Shown here piece by piece: positions 34,457-46,827 of a DNA stretch of 64,000 bases. The stretch is from Triticum aestivum. Lineage: Eukaryota > Streptophyta > Magnoliopsida > Poales > Poaceae. The translations under genes were made by a program, and so were the position numbers. Location of the stretch: positions 134,259,295-134,323,294 of the forward strand of contig NC_057807.1 in NCBI RefSeq assembly GCF_018294505.1, given 5' to 3'. Under the pieces are notes generated by a model. That model was not told the origin of the DNA. It did not search any database and saw only the letters and a program-made list of their open reading frames with translations. The stretch's first letter is position 1; each line of letters starts with the position of its first letter.

Positions 34457-37400
34457 TGTCAGGCCCAATATGCGACCCTATCCAAAAGGAACTCGAAGGT
34501 CCCACCAAGGATAGACCCACATATTGACACGCTTTTGCAAGGTGGATATCATTACATCAACATTACATAATAGATGGGGATACATACATAAGGCATACAA
34601 TGCCACATGAATACAACAATACAATACATCAAAGATTCATCCGACTACGGATGAATCACAAACAGAAACTCAAACGACATCCACCCTGCTAGCCCAGGCT
34701 GCCGACCTGGAACCTATCCCCTGATCGAAGAAGAAGCAGAAGAGGAACTCAACGCAAGCAAACATCGCTCTCGCGTCATGATCATCGCATGAACCTGTAC
34801 CTGCAACTGTTGTTGTAGTAATCTATGAGCCACGAGGACTCAGCAATCCCATTACCATGGGTATCAAGACTAGCAAAGCTTAAAGGGAAAGGAAGGGGTA
34901 AAGTGGTGAGGCTGCAGCAGCGACTAAGCATATATGGTGGCTAACATACGCAAATAAGAGCGAGAAGAGAGCAAGCAGAACGGTCGTCAACTAGTAATGA
35001 TCAAGAAGTGATCCTGAACTCCTACTTACGTCAAACATAACCCAGAAACCGTGTTCACTTCCAGGACTCCGCCGAAAAGAGACCATCACGGCTACACACG
35101 CGGTTGATGCGTTTTAATTCGGATCTGGTGTCAAGTTATCTACAACCGGACATTAACAAATTCTCATCTGCCTATAACCGTAGGCACGGCTTTCGAAAGA
35201 TTATACCCTGCAGGGGTGTCCCAACTTAGCCCATGATAAGCTCTCGCGATCAACGAAGGAATAGACCTTCTCCCAGGAAGACCCGATCAGACTCGGAATC
35301 CCGGTTTACAAGACATTTCGACAATGGTAAAACAAGACCAGCAAAGCCGCCCGATGCATCGACAATCCCGATAGGAGCTGCACATATCTTGTTCTCAGGG
35401 CAACACCGGATGAGACAGGCTACGAGTAAAACCAGCCCTCGAGTTTCCCCGAGGTGGCCCCGCAGGCGGCTCGGTTCGGACCAACACTTAGACAAGCACT
35501 GGCCCGGGGGGGCTAAAATAAAGATGACCCTTGGGTTGGCCGACCCAAGGGAAAGGGTAGGTGGTGGTGAGGCAAATGGTAAAACTAAGGTTGGGCCTTG
35601 CTAGAGGAGTTTTATTCAAAGCAAACTATCAAGGGGGTCCCATAAATCACCCGACCGCGTAAGGAACGCAAAATCCGGGAACATAACACCGGTATGACGG
35701 AAACTAGGGCGGCAAGAGTGGAACAAAACACTAGGCAAAAGGCTGAGTCTTCCACCCTTTACCAAATATATAGATGCATTAATAATATAAGAGATATTGT
35801 GATACCCCAACCAAAATCCTGTTCACCATGGAGCAATCTTCAACTTCACCTGCAACTAGCAACGCTATAAGAGGGCTGAGCAAAGCGGTAACATAGCCAA
35901 ACAATGGTTTGCATAGGAAAGGTGTCAAAGGTTAGAGGTTCATGGCAATATGGGATGGCTTAAAGAGCAAGTGATAGGTATCGCAGCATAGCAATAGAAC
36001 GAAGAAACTAGCATAGCAATGATAGTAGTGAGATCCAGGGTAGCGGTCATCTTGCCTGAAATCTCGCAAGGAAGAAGAACGAGTCCATGAAGAAGATGAA
36101 CGGATGAAGCCACGAAGATGAACCAAGCGTAGACGAACGAATCCTCACGATCGCAACGAAACAGGAACTATCGAAAAGAAGCACACAACAAAGTAAACAC
36201 ACCACACATGAACAAGGCATGATGCACGAACAAGCATGATGCATGACAAGACTACATGAAACTACTCATGGCAAGAGATGATGCAAACAAGAACAACACA
36301 TCAAGGCAAGTTTAAATGAGGCCGGGAACAACATATAACAAATCCGGTAAGTTCTCATATGCATATTTCGAAATTGGTCCAGATCTGAATAAACCTTATG
36401 TTCAAGTTGTTAAACATCAAGTTAAGATGCACAACGATGATCTACACGAGATTCTAGTCAAGTTACATATAAAGTTCAATTAGTTCGGAGCTACGGCCTA
36501 GAAGATATGAGCAAAACAAGTTAAACATGGCATTGATGTGAAATGCACCCAAACATCAAGTAAACACCTCAAAACAAGGATGCAACATGATAATATGAAA
36601 CTACATGCAAAATCAAGCAAGTTTCATATAAAGCACACTCAAAACGGAGCAACGGTTCAACACACACACATGAAACAAGTTAAAAGGACAAGCTGTCCAA
36701 AACAGCGACTAGGCATATTGCAAGCATCAAAACAATATACTACAGCACCCCAACATGAGAACAAGAGGCATGGACATGATGTACAGGTAAAGCACAACAA
36801 AACATGAACACTGAGCTATCTCCAGAAATCACTAGAACATGCTCAAACACACATGGTAAGATTGCAAGTTATTACAATTTCAGACTTTGCAGAAAATAAC
36901 ATCACGATGCAATGTTGAGAGCTATCAAATGACATGTTACAGGAACTTATCATGGAAAACAAAGGCATGGCATGAATCTACTAATTGCATAGAAAAAGAG
37001 TCCCTTACTGACCATAAGCCAAAAAGGATCATAAAATATAATGGCACCCACGTAAACATAGCAAGTTTTTATTACAGATTCATACATGGCAGGAACATAA
37101 ATATGAAGGCATGTTAATGAGCTTGTGCAACTCACTACAGAGCATAACATGGCATGGCAAGGCACCCAACAGTAAGAAGGCATGTTTGTGAAGCTAAGCA
37201 TGGCAAGAGCAAGGTCATAGGGTGCATGGATCACTAGGAAAACACATGGAAACAACTGAACTTAATGTAAACAGGCTGACAGCAACATTTTCAAGCAATT
37301 TTGGAGCAAGATATGAACAAGCTACAGCAACCTATAAATGCAACCAGGGGCATGGATGGATAGAGGATGACATGTAGATCAAAACATGTTTATAGAACAT

Positions 37401-39343
37401 CTCCAGATTATGCATCGAATGACTAGTAGCAACATGTTTACATGGCATCAAAATTACAGCAGAACAGTGACTAAAATCAGCATCATCATGATGCCTAGTT
37501 TACATGCTTGTGCTAGTCACCACATTGATCACAAAAATACATGGCATACACCTCTGTAAAGATGGCATGGCATAATACAAAACACATGTAGACATCAACC
37601 TCATAGGATGCACACATCAATCATGCCAAAAATGACAAAAGAGCTCGTTCTGATAACAGACAGCAGAAAACATTATGAAGCACTCTTACGACGATGATTC
37701 AGGCATCAAGATGACCTCAAATGAATATGATGCAATGAAATGAAATGATGTACTCTTCGAGACGAACAAATTGACATATTACACGCACGAAATGGATCTA
37801 TGGATGCAGGGTTACAACAGGTCAAACATGGCATGATAATTACTCAAATCTGGGACTTAGCCGAATTTCGGGAAAAAAACGGAGTGAGTGCAGATTAGCT
37901 AAATAACGCTGTGGGCGAGGGATAGGCCGACGGGGGCGCTCACCTTGTGGGCTACGGCCCAGATCAGTGGAGCGGGCCGGCGCTGCTGATGGCCGCGGTT
38001 GGGCCGGTGGAGAAGGGGCCCACACGGACGGCGACGGCCCACGCACGGGATGGAGGGAGGCCAAGGTGACCGACGGCGATGGCGCGACGGCGGGGCGGAG
38101 GAAGAGCTCGCCGGATCCGCCTGATCCGGGCGAAGCAGCGGCAGGGTAGGTCCGGAACCGGCCGGATCTGGGCACGGCGGGTCGAGGGGCGGCCGGAGCA
38201 GGCTTCTCCGGGGTGCGGCGGCTATCTGCAGGGAGAGAGAGAGCTGGTGAGGGAGAGGGAGAGCAGAGGAGAGGGAGAAGAAGGCGGGGCGGCACCGGAC
38301 AACGGTGGTCACCGGCGGAGGCGCGGCCGGGCGCGGAGGCGGCGGCGCGGGAAGAGNNNNNNNNNNNNNNNNNNNNNNNNNNNNNNNNNNNNNNNNNNNN
38401 NNNNNNNNNNNNNNNNNNNNNNNNNNNNNNNNNNNNNNNNNNNNNNNNNNNNNNNNNNNNNNNNNNNNNNNNNNNNNNNNNNNNNNNNNNNNNNNNNNNN
38501 NNNNNNNNNNNNNNNNNNNNNNNNNNNNNNNNNNNNNNNNNNNNNNNNNNNNNNNNNNNNNNNNNNNNNNNNNNNNNNNNNNNNNNNNNNNNNNNNNNNN
38601 NNNNNNNNNNNNNNNNNNNNNNNNNNATCCGGGCCCAGCGGGTCGCTGCGGTGGTGGGAGGAGAGAGAGGGTGAGGTGGCGGCGCGCGGTTGGAGGAGAG
38701 CGGCGGCGGGGTGACGTGGCGGCACCGGATTGGCCGGGACGACGTGGAGGCTGGACATGTCCGGCGGGGTTGGACATGTCCGGCGCGCGAGGGGAGCGGG
38801 GCTAGGGTTTCGTCTGCGATTCGATCCGTGAATTTCGGGGGAAGGGCATATTTATAGATAGAGGGAGCTAGGAGAGTCCAAATGGAGCACGGTTTTCGCC
38901 CACACGATCGTGATCGAACGACCGAGAGCATGGAGGGGAGTTAGATGGGTTTTGGGCCACTTTGGAAGGGGTGTTGGGCTGCAAAGAGAGAGGGGCTTTA
39001 CGGTTACCCGGTTAACCGTTGGAGTACCAAACGACCTCCAAATTGCACGAAACTTGACAGGCGGTCTACCGGTGCTATACCAAGGCCACTTGGCAAGACT
39101 CGGTTCATTCCGAGAATGTTTAACACCCACTCACAACGAGAGATAAAAGGGGAACGCCGGAGGGCATAGGAGTGTCGGATCGCGAAACGGACAACGGGGA
39201 AAATGCTCGGATGCATGAGACGAACACGTATGCAAAATGAAATGCATATGATGACATGATAAAATGCAACACGCAAGCAAATGACATGGCAACGACGGCG
39301 AATAACTGAATGACACCTGGCGCATCGGATCCGGGGCGTTACA
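34457..39343 (-). repeat. 5' LTR of the LARD-like element (right copy, contains an N gap)
   Basis: On the minus strand it starts TGTAACGCCCCGGATCCGAT and ends ATTGGGCCTGACA. It matches 21959-27123 with scattered substitutions and small indels; by eye the copies look about 98 percent identical outside the gaps. It keeps the ~50-base stretch lost from the left copy (35164-35215). A 270-base N run lies at 38357-38626. Confidence 0.9.
38357..38626. other. Assembly gap (270 N) in the right LARD LTR
   Basis: Unknown bases at the position equivalent to the gap at 25821-26350. The different gap lengths account for nearly all of the length difference between the LTRs (5165 against 4887). Confidence 0.98.
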
Positions 39344-41060
39344 TTACAGTATGAGCTGCTTTTTGTTGACAAAGAAGGTTTGCAAAAGCTTGAGTTCACC
39401 AATGGAAAAGTATTGGTGGAGTAGTTCTATTGATAAGAAGTCAATGCATTGGCTATCGTGGAAGAAGTTAACTGAGCCAAAGATTAAAGGGGGGACGGGC
39501 TTCTGAGATCCCCACCTCTTCAACCTCTCCATGTTGGGTAAACAGGGTTGGCGCCTCCTGACGCACCCTAATTCCCTATGTGCTCGTGTACTCAAGGGTA
39601 AGTACTACCCGAATACAGATTTTCTGCACGCCACAGTACCAGCCCGAGCATCAAGCATTTGGCGAGCAATCATGGATGGGCGGGAAGCGTTGCACACTGG
39701 GATGATTCACAGAGTAGGGGATGGTTCGTCGATCTCTATCTGGAATGACCAGTGGATTCCAAATACGGTATCTCTGAAACCAATGGCCCGCCTGGGCAGT
39801 GCGCCCCTTGACATGGTTTCAGACTTGATTGACGCTTACACGGGCGGTTGGAATATAGAGCTAGTCCGCCAAAACTTCCTTCATCCGGATGCCGAAGCAA
39901 TATTGAATATACACTTGCATTTGGGAGGAGGAGAAGACTCCTTGGTGTGGGCTTTTGAGAAGTCAGGAAATTATACTGTTAAATCAGCGTATCGCTCTCT
40001 AGTGACCCGGAACAAGCTTCACACTCTAGGGGAAGGGACGATTACGGATGCTTCATCTTCAAACAAACAGTTATGGACCGCACTATGGAAGCTTCATGTG
40101 GTGCCGAAGGTTCGAGTGTTCTGGTGGAGGGTTCTTCGCGGCATCCTTCCTGACTCTATGACTTTGAAGCACAAACACATAAAGCAAATTGGACGGTGTG
40201 ATATCTGCAAGGCGATGGATGAGACGTTAATGCATGCGCTCATCTCATGTACGCATGCCAAATCTTTTTGGGCAGCAACTCGTGATCGGTTTGATATACA
40301 CCTGCCGAGCCTGCGTCCGGACACTTGGGCGCGTGACATACTACTGGATCAGTTGTTCACAGAGGATGCCAGATGCAAAATCATTACTATCATGCATGCC
40401 ATTTGGTCCTCATGCAACATATGGACGCATGATCAGGAAGGATATGATCCACCAATGGCCATGAAGTGGATTCATGAAGCTCTCTCTATCTTGGAGCTAC
40501 CGGAGCGGCGTAGGAGTTCGATAGCTGGGCCAACATGGCGACCACCAGAGGTGGGCTGGATCAAGATCAACATCGATGTATCAGTATTCCCTGATGCCCC
40601 TACTGGGGGAGCAGGAGGGGTAGCGCGATTGCACCTTGCGCTGTTGGGCGCCTGGTGTAAGCCACTGCCAGGAGTATCAGATCCGTTCATAGCCGAGCTA
40701 TTGGCGTTAAGGGAGGGGGTGATCTTCGCCTAGCTTCGGGGATATTCACATCTGATGATGGAGGGTGATAGTTTGGAGCTAGTCACTCTCTGGCACTCGC
40801 CCGACAATACTCGCTCAGTTGCGGAGCCTATCCTGAGAGAATTGGAGGACATTGTAACTCACTTTGTTTCTTTCTTGGTTTGGCATGTTAGTAGGGAACT
40901 CAATGCTCTGGCTCATCTATGCGCGCAACATGCTTGTGCTCTAGATGTAACGGAGAGCTGGCTAGACCATAGCCCTGATTTTCTTCTTAGTTGCCTTCGA
41001 GCAGACTGTAATCGGTTATTGTTAAGTTGAATGAAGTCCTAAATTCGATGCAAAAAAAAA
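39344..41060 (+). pseudogene. LINE ORF2, part 3: zinc-finger domain, RNase H and poly-A tail
   Basis: After the LARD insertion the LINE coding continues. Around 40100-40290 is the plant LINE zf-RVT region (VFWWRVLRGILP, then RCDICKAMDETLMHALISC). From about 40550 comes an RNase H domain with the acidic residues expected for it: INIDVSV, AELLALREG, MEGDSLELV and VSRELNALAH. The frame from 39531 to 41030 is open except for one TAG at 40731-40733. An earlier break lies near 39507. RNase H would remove the RNA template. The element ends in nine A residues at 41052-41060. Retention of RNase H separates this LINE from the one at 56106-63702. Confidence 0.88.
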
Positions 41061-42602
41061 GAATGCTTCTGTTCGGGTCCGGTTATATAATGTTGGGCCG
41101 GGTGAAGTCTAAAAAACCGTGAATTGATACAACCCTTTGAAATTGAGCCTCGACATCCAAATGCCTGAAATTGGTATCCCGGTAATTCTGATTCTATGCA
41201 TGTCAGTTCATGTTTAATGCATCGGGAGAAGGACTATCCCAGTTGGGATAAATCTCTACTCTCACCGATTGCACGGCCCGCACGTCATATTCATCTTCCT
41301 CCTCCTGTTATCTCTATCTTTCTTGTGTAACCCGCTTCTCACTTCTTCAATTCATGGGGCGCCATGGCGGCGAGCATGCTACCTGCGTCAGCGCCAGGAA
41401 CTCCTGCCCGCATGCCCGCGACACCAACTCGTTGTTCGGGATGCTCTCCGGCTGCTCACTACTCGCCTCCCATGCCCCTCATCGCCGATGCGCTGCCGGC
41501 GTCAACGGTTGCAGCTGGCTCTACAGCTTGCTGTCCACAGCCATGCGTGCGTAGATGCAAAGAGGTGCTCTGCTTGGCACTCTCCTGTGTGTGGGTGTTA
41601 TAAAGCTGCGACGGTGGCCGATAGAAAATAGAAATCGAGTTGTGGCTGCTAAGTGTCTTTTCTTTTACGCTCACACGTCTGGGCTGTCTCATTCCCTACC
41701 GATGTGCGCCCCCAAGATCATCGTCACCATGGCAGGAAATAGAGTCTGTTGGAGAGCAGCAACAGATCAACACCCCGGATTCTACTATCCAGCGCTTGTT
41801 AGGATGGTATTGGTACATCAATTTACGACCTCTTCTTGCGCCATTCACTACAAAAGATGGTGAGCCGAGCTTGGCGGGAAGTGGTTTGAGCTGCATCGCT
41901 CGTCTCAGGAGTCGACGTCATCACCATCGTGAATCCTTTGCTGACATTATCGTCTAAGTCAGAGCCATGCACATGATCTCCAGCTGACCCAACACCATCG
42001 GTCGTTGCCGCCGAGGTCTGTATCTATGCAAGGTAGAGCTGCTAAATCTCTGCTCGTCGTCGCCGAGCTCGCCACTGCCATCTCGCCAAAGGGAAGGAAT
42101 GGTCATACTGCCCCGCTCAGGGAGCAGCGCCGCCGTCGGCCCTCCTATGGACTCTCCACCACCATGTGCCCCAAATAGGGAAAGCGCACACACAAAGGAC
42201 CACGATGAAAATGAAAATGACATGTGAGGCAGGGATGGATCGTTTTCCTATGTGCCAAACATGTCTACGGTTGAGATTGATCGGGATTAACAAGGATAGA
42301 ATATAGACTTCATGGATTTGAAGGTGAAGATTCGTTTTCGACGAGCTCTGCAACGTGAACGTTTAGAATACTGACGTCTGGGTCCAGCACGAGCAGAATC
42401 CGAGGGCCCACGTACCGATTCGCTCGCGCGTCATCTCTCCTGGCCGCGACTCGTCCAAACCCCTCGTCGATCCCCCTCAACCCTAGCCGCCAGCGGCGGC
42501 CAGATTTTGCTAGTAACAAGTGCTTGGTAGCTTCACCTCCCCCTCCAGCTGCCGCCACCTCCCATCTCCGGCGACGAGCAGGGCAGAGAAGGATTACTAG
42601 CT
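41061..42602. other. Upstream region of the tryptophanyl-tRNA synthetase gene; no gene recognised
   Basis: The first 1.2 kb contains GC-rich ORFs on both strands (for example 41269-41631 plus and 41954-42223 minus) without family features. The left part (CACGTCATATTCATCTTCC at 41282) and the right part (ACATGTCATTTTCATTTTC on the minus strand near 42220) are loosely similar in inverted orientation, which hints at a degenerate transposon, but I cannot prove it. The last 300 bases before 42603 are GC-rich and probably hold the promoter and 5' leader. Confidence 0.45.
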
Positions 42603-45600
42603 ATGGCCTCGGTGGCGCCGGAGGTTGAGAAGAAGGAGGAGGAGGAGCAGGTGGTGAACCCGTGGGAGGTGTCGGCGGGGAAGGGCGGCATCGACTACGA
42701 CAAGCTGGTCGACCAGTTCGGCTGCCAGCGCCTGGACGCCCCGCTCATCGACCGCATCGCGCGCCTCACCGGCCGCCCCCCGCACCGCTTCCTCCGCCGC
42801 GGCCTCTTCTTCGCCCACAGGTGCTGTAAAAGCTTTTGCCTTCTCAGGCGGCGGCGGGGGTGGAATTGCTGACACAATCTCGGAACCTTTTTGTGTGTGG
42901 GTGTGCAGGGATTTGAACGAGATACTGGACATCTACGAGAAGGGGGACAAGTTCTACCTCTACACGGGGAGAGGGCCCTCCTCAGAGGCGTTGCATCTCG
43001 GACACCTCGTCCCCTTCATGTTCACCAAGTAAGAAGACTTTGTTGATACACTGTGTTGTTTATCTGGGCAACCCTGCCGAGCAGCAGGGGAGTAGCGTGC
43101 ATTCTTGGCTAGAACGAACAGCCCATTGTGTCTCCATTGGTTTGAGAACATCAGTTCGGTAGACTAGTGAAATTGATATCTTCTCTGTACTCCTAGTTTA
43201 TGTGGTGAATCAAAATACCAACAGTGGACTTGCAGAAAACCTTTAGATGAATACCACCCTTGAAATTCGGGAGTTATACATCGCCAATTAGCATGTTTAA
43301 TACTCCCTCAGTCCCATAATATAAGATCGTTTTGCAAGCTAAGTATTTACCTCCTATCCTTCACATAAACTCTAGCACGTTAATATGCTGCATTTCATAA
43401 TCTTATTTATGCTCTATACCCTCTAGGTATTATTTGATAAATCTTGCATTGTAATCTCAGTTGTCAGTTCTGGTTGGGTAAGTAACCATTGGCAATGCTC
43501 ATTGACCATAAGGATCTTTCTTCAGATATTTGCAGGATGCTTTCAAGGTTCCTCTAGTGATACAGCTAACTGATGATGAGAAGTTCCTGTGGAAAAATTT
43601 GACTGTAGAGGAAAGTAAAAGGCTTGCGCGTGAAAATGCAAAAGACATTATAGCATGCGGATTTGATGTTGAAAGGACTTTTATATTCTCTGATTTTAAT
43701 TTTGTTGGCGGGTAAGATTAATATTTTAAATTCTACCCTTGATTGATCTTTTATCTTATGACCTCGTAAATCCTAGACTAGTTTCTATATAAAAATAGTA
43801 AAGTAATCCTCTTCTCTTTCTTGCAGTGCCTTTTACGAAAACATGGTTAAAGTGGCCAGATGTGTGACATATAATAAAGTGAGAGCTGTTCCATTGATTA
43901 CACTATTTGTCTATTTGGCATGAGAGAGCTCAGTAGTTTCTGTTCAAGCATTAACGTTGGCTAATATAGTCCGCTCTTGAATGACAGGTTGTGGGAATAT
44001 TTGGATTCACTCCAGAGGATCACATTGGAAAGATTAGCTTTCCTCCTGTGCAAGCAGTTCCATCATTCCCTTCTTCATTTCCCAAACACTTTTCTGGCAA
44101 TGACCAACTACGGTGCCTGATACCTTGCGCAATAGACCAGGTAAAAACATATTTTTGGTACAATTGTCCTGTAAACATAATTTTTGCATAATATTTACTT
44201 GCTGGCATAACTAGAAATTATCATATATCTGCTAGCAACTAATTTTAGAAGTAACATTCTGCAAAATTTTCGTGCTTTCCAGAATTGAACTAATAGTATC
44301 CTTCTATTGTGTGCATACTATAGATATGCTTATCCATATGTGAAATTTTAAGAGGCTATCTCTGAGTAATTTCATTAAAAATACTGAACTGTTGGTAGAT
44401 GTTCATGGTTTGTTTCATATCTTGAGTTCCTCATTCAATTCATTTTTCATTCTTCCAGGATCCTTATTTCAGGATGACCCGTGATGTTGCTCCAAGAATT
44501 GGTTACCAGAAGCCAGCACTGATTGAGTCAAGATTTTTCCCTGCTCTTCAGGTAAATTTGTTTTCTGAGGAACATGGTTTAAAACTTTATGCTTCACTGC
44601 ATAGAAGTTCAACATGGCAAAAAAAAAAAGTACATATATGGACAAGGTAGACCTGATGCCCAGGACGTTTATTATCTAAAATCAGTCATTTAATGCCCGA
44701 CAATTAGGATTTACAGTGAAATGGTTGCTTACATGGTTACATGTGAAATATTCATAGTTCAAAAAAGCGCTAGGCGTTAATTGTGTGTTTTGCCACCGCC
44801 TTGCGCTTTACTGAGCAAAGCGCATGCTTATGCGCAATTATGCACAGATTAAGCGTAGTTATGCGCAATGCGTTTTGCCAACGCCTAGAGCCTAGGCGCG
44901 CTTAAGCACTCGCTTAGGCGCGCCTTTTTTAACTATGGAAATATTTCAATTATTGGTAATAATAGCATAATTTTTTGTGGAAAGCTTGTTCCTAAGTACC
45001 ATAATTTGTAGAATTACGAATGTGCCATATTTAGAATTGCGTTAACGAGTGCAAACATAAGAATTTTTTTTTTGTCTAGTGAAGTCGCAATACCAGTCCG
45101 ATTATGAGAAACACAGTTCCAGTTTGACTGCTTCCAGTCAATTCTTGAACTTGCTATTTCTCCATCGCTGTTTTGAACTTAACAACACTATAACTTCGTT
45201 TATGGAGCCCGTGTGCCATTTGTTTTACATTTATTTGCTACATCCTGTTATGGATGGCACTAACTTTAATATCATTGCTTTGGGGCTACTTATATATCTT
45301 ACAGGGGGAGAACACGAAAATGTCAGCTAGTGATCCAAATTCTGCTATATATGTGACTGATAGTACTAAAGATATAAAGACAAAGGTATGTACTCAACAT
45401 CGTTTCTTGTATCAGAAAAATTATTTCCGAACAGTTACATGTTTTCAGTTGATCCTTGTTTGTTTGAGAGCATCTACAACCATGATGCACAAGTCTGGCT
45501 CCTCAAACATCCGCGACCGCGCCTGGGCATGTCCGCTTTTAGTCCCTATTTGTCCATGCACACAACCATGCCTCTCATTTTCCCCCTATATGTCCGGTCA

Positions 45601-46827
45601 CATGTATATGATTGGTGGAGAGAAAGAAAGAATAAAGAAAGAGAAAAGGTGGTCCGCGGTGGCGAAATCCTACATGGCGCCCTGCCCTGACACGACCAGA
45701 CATCCCTGTATATGGCTTGGATATGGGGATTTGTGCCCGAGCATATGAGGACAAAGTGGGCGGTCCGGTTGGGTGGCTTTTTTTTCCTTCTCCTGTCCGG
45801 GCAGTGGCCAGGACGCTTGGGGAGGATATGAGTGGTCCGTTTGTAGATGCTCTGAAGTGGTTGCTAGATTGAGCTGAGCATGGAATTTGTAGCCTGTAGG
45901 TCTTTGTTTTGTACTTCTATTTACTTCCCCATCATTTTCCAGGTGAATAAATATGCATTCTCAGGTGGCCAGGACTCTGTAGAACTTCACAGAAAACTTG
46001 GAGCTAACCTTGAGGTACACCGTTTTCCTGTTGTTTTGACACATACTAACAATAAATTGGCACAGGTAAGCAAGCTTTTTTGGCGGCTTGATTACATGTC
46101 CTATGCATCATTCTATCATGCATTTTTTTTACTTAAAAGGCAAAACTTAAATTAGAATAAGTAATAATTTCAGTATATCAAGTAAAATTACCAGTTTCAT
46201 AAAATATGAATTTAGCAACATGCCCTTTGTTTGTAGTTTCGTCATTTATTGAAGCTGACAACATTGTATTTAATTGTAAATTGTGGAGCATTGCATCCTG
46301 CAATATTTCTCTAATGTGATGTGCTCCTTGCACAAGACAAAACCAATTGGTAAATTTTAATTGTTGTATTCAGGTTGATGTCTCAATTAAATACCTGAAC
46401 TTCTTCCTTGAAGACGATGATGAGCTCGAGCGCATAAAGAAGGTAATATTGCAAGATATTAGAACTACACTTTATAGCTACTTAGTTTCCAATTGGGCCG
46501 TGCTAATGTTGTGAAACTCAATATCAGGCGTACAAGGATGGAAGGATGCTGACGGGTGAAGTGAAGCAGCTTCTGGTTACGGTTCTTTCTGAGATGGTTG
46601 AAAGGCACAAAAGAGCTAGAGCTCGAGTCACCGAGGAGGTATGCAATATCATATGTTATCACATTCATTTGGTCTTGTACATAACAGGAGGCGCGTAGCT
46701 GCACTGTGCAAACACTGATAAAAAATAGATTCACACATATGTCTTCTGCCAATTTAACGATGTCCTGTTTACACAGATGGTCGACGCCTTCATGGCTGTG
46801 AGGCCTCTTCCCAACATGTTTGGCTGA
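42603..46827 (+). CDS. Cytosolic tryptophanyl-tRNA synthetase, 11 coding exons, 401 aa
   Basis: The enzyme charges tRNA-Trp with tryptophan using ATP, in the cytosol. Coding exons: 42603-42820, 42909-43028, 43526-43711, 43827-43878, 43988-44140, 44459-44551, 45305-45385, 45943-46014, 46374-46442, 46528-46638, 46777-46827; they total 1206 nt. Every intron is GT-AG. Class I synthetase motifs are present: the HIGH motif as HLGH (residues 102-105, exon 2) and the KMSKS loop as KMSAS (residues 279-283, exon 7). [15 protein letters not shown] and [14 protein letters not shown] are typical of the eukaryotic WARS1 type. The N-terminus is acidic (KKEEEEQ) without a transit peptide, so cytosolic. ATG context is AGCTATGGCC. 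The gene looks complete; introns carry three small transposon remnants. Confidence 0.93.
43301..43340 (+). mobile_element. Truncated Stowaway-type MITE end in synthetase intron 2
   Basis: TACTCCCTCAGTCCCATAAT followed by ATAAGATCGTTTTGCAAGCT is the typical terminus of grass Stowaway (Mariner-type) elements, CTCCCTCCGTCCCATAATAT. Only one end is found, so the element is truncated. The TA expected at the insertion site is present. Confidence 0.65.
44753..44937. mobile_element. Foldback element (~185 bp) in synthetase intron 6
   Basis: The left end CATAGTTCAAAAAAGCGCTA and the reverse complement of the right end, CATAGTTAAAAAAGGCGCGC, match closely. The interior is full of short CGCTTAGGCG/GCGCAT blocks on both strands, so the RNA would fold into a long hairpin. 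It carries no coding. The pattern resembles small hAT-like inverted-repeat elements seen in plants; family not confirmed. Confidence 0.6.
45467..45853. mobile_element. Small TIR element (387 bp) in synthetase intron 7
   Basis: The left terminus AGAGCATCTACAA (45467-45479) is the exact reverse complement of the right terminus TTGTAGATGCTCT (45841-45853). The interior is GC-rich with no coding. The same terminus bounds the larger element at 53531-54487. I do not see a clear target duplication. Confidence 0.6.

Larger units (their letters stand above)
21959..39343 (-). mobile_element. LARD-like large non-autonomous LTR retrotransposon (17.4 kb with nested LTR)
   Basis: Two ~5-kb direct repeats (21959-27123 and 34457-39343) bound a non-coding interior. 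A TTACA duplication flanks the whole element (21954-21958 and 39344-39348). The primer site at 34441-34453 places the 5' LTR on the right, so the sense is minus. Without the nested solo LTR the interior is only about 3.1 kb and encodes no retrotransposon protein. Very long LTRs, a short conserved non-coding interior and a tRNA-Met primer site match the LARD class described from Triticeae (Sukkula type, ~4.4-kb LTRs and ~3.5-kb interior). I infer the class from architecture; family identity is unconfirmed. Confidence 0.85.
9946..41060 (+). mobile_element. Plus-strand LINE with RNase H domain, split in three by two LTR elements
   Basis: Three blocks read as one LINE ORF2 when the insertions are skipped: 9946-11713 (endonuclease, start of reverse transcriptase), 21238-21958 (rest of reverse transcriptase with FADD) and 39344-41060 (zinc-finger region, RNase H, poly-A). 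The insertions are a Gypsy element at 11714-21237 (AGGCG/AGTCG duplication) and a LARD-like element at 21959-39343 (TTACA duplication). The 5' end with ORF1 is missing, probably displaced by the Gypsy LTR ending at 9945. The 3' end is an A9 tract at 41052-41060. Stops and frameshifts occur throughout. Confidence 0.85.

Noticed and set aside
42310..42558. Minus-strand ORF (82 codons) divergent from the synthetase
   Set aside because: It overlaps the GC-rich promoter/leader of the synthetase, has no family features and fits a chance antisense frame.
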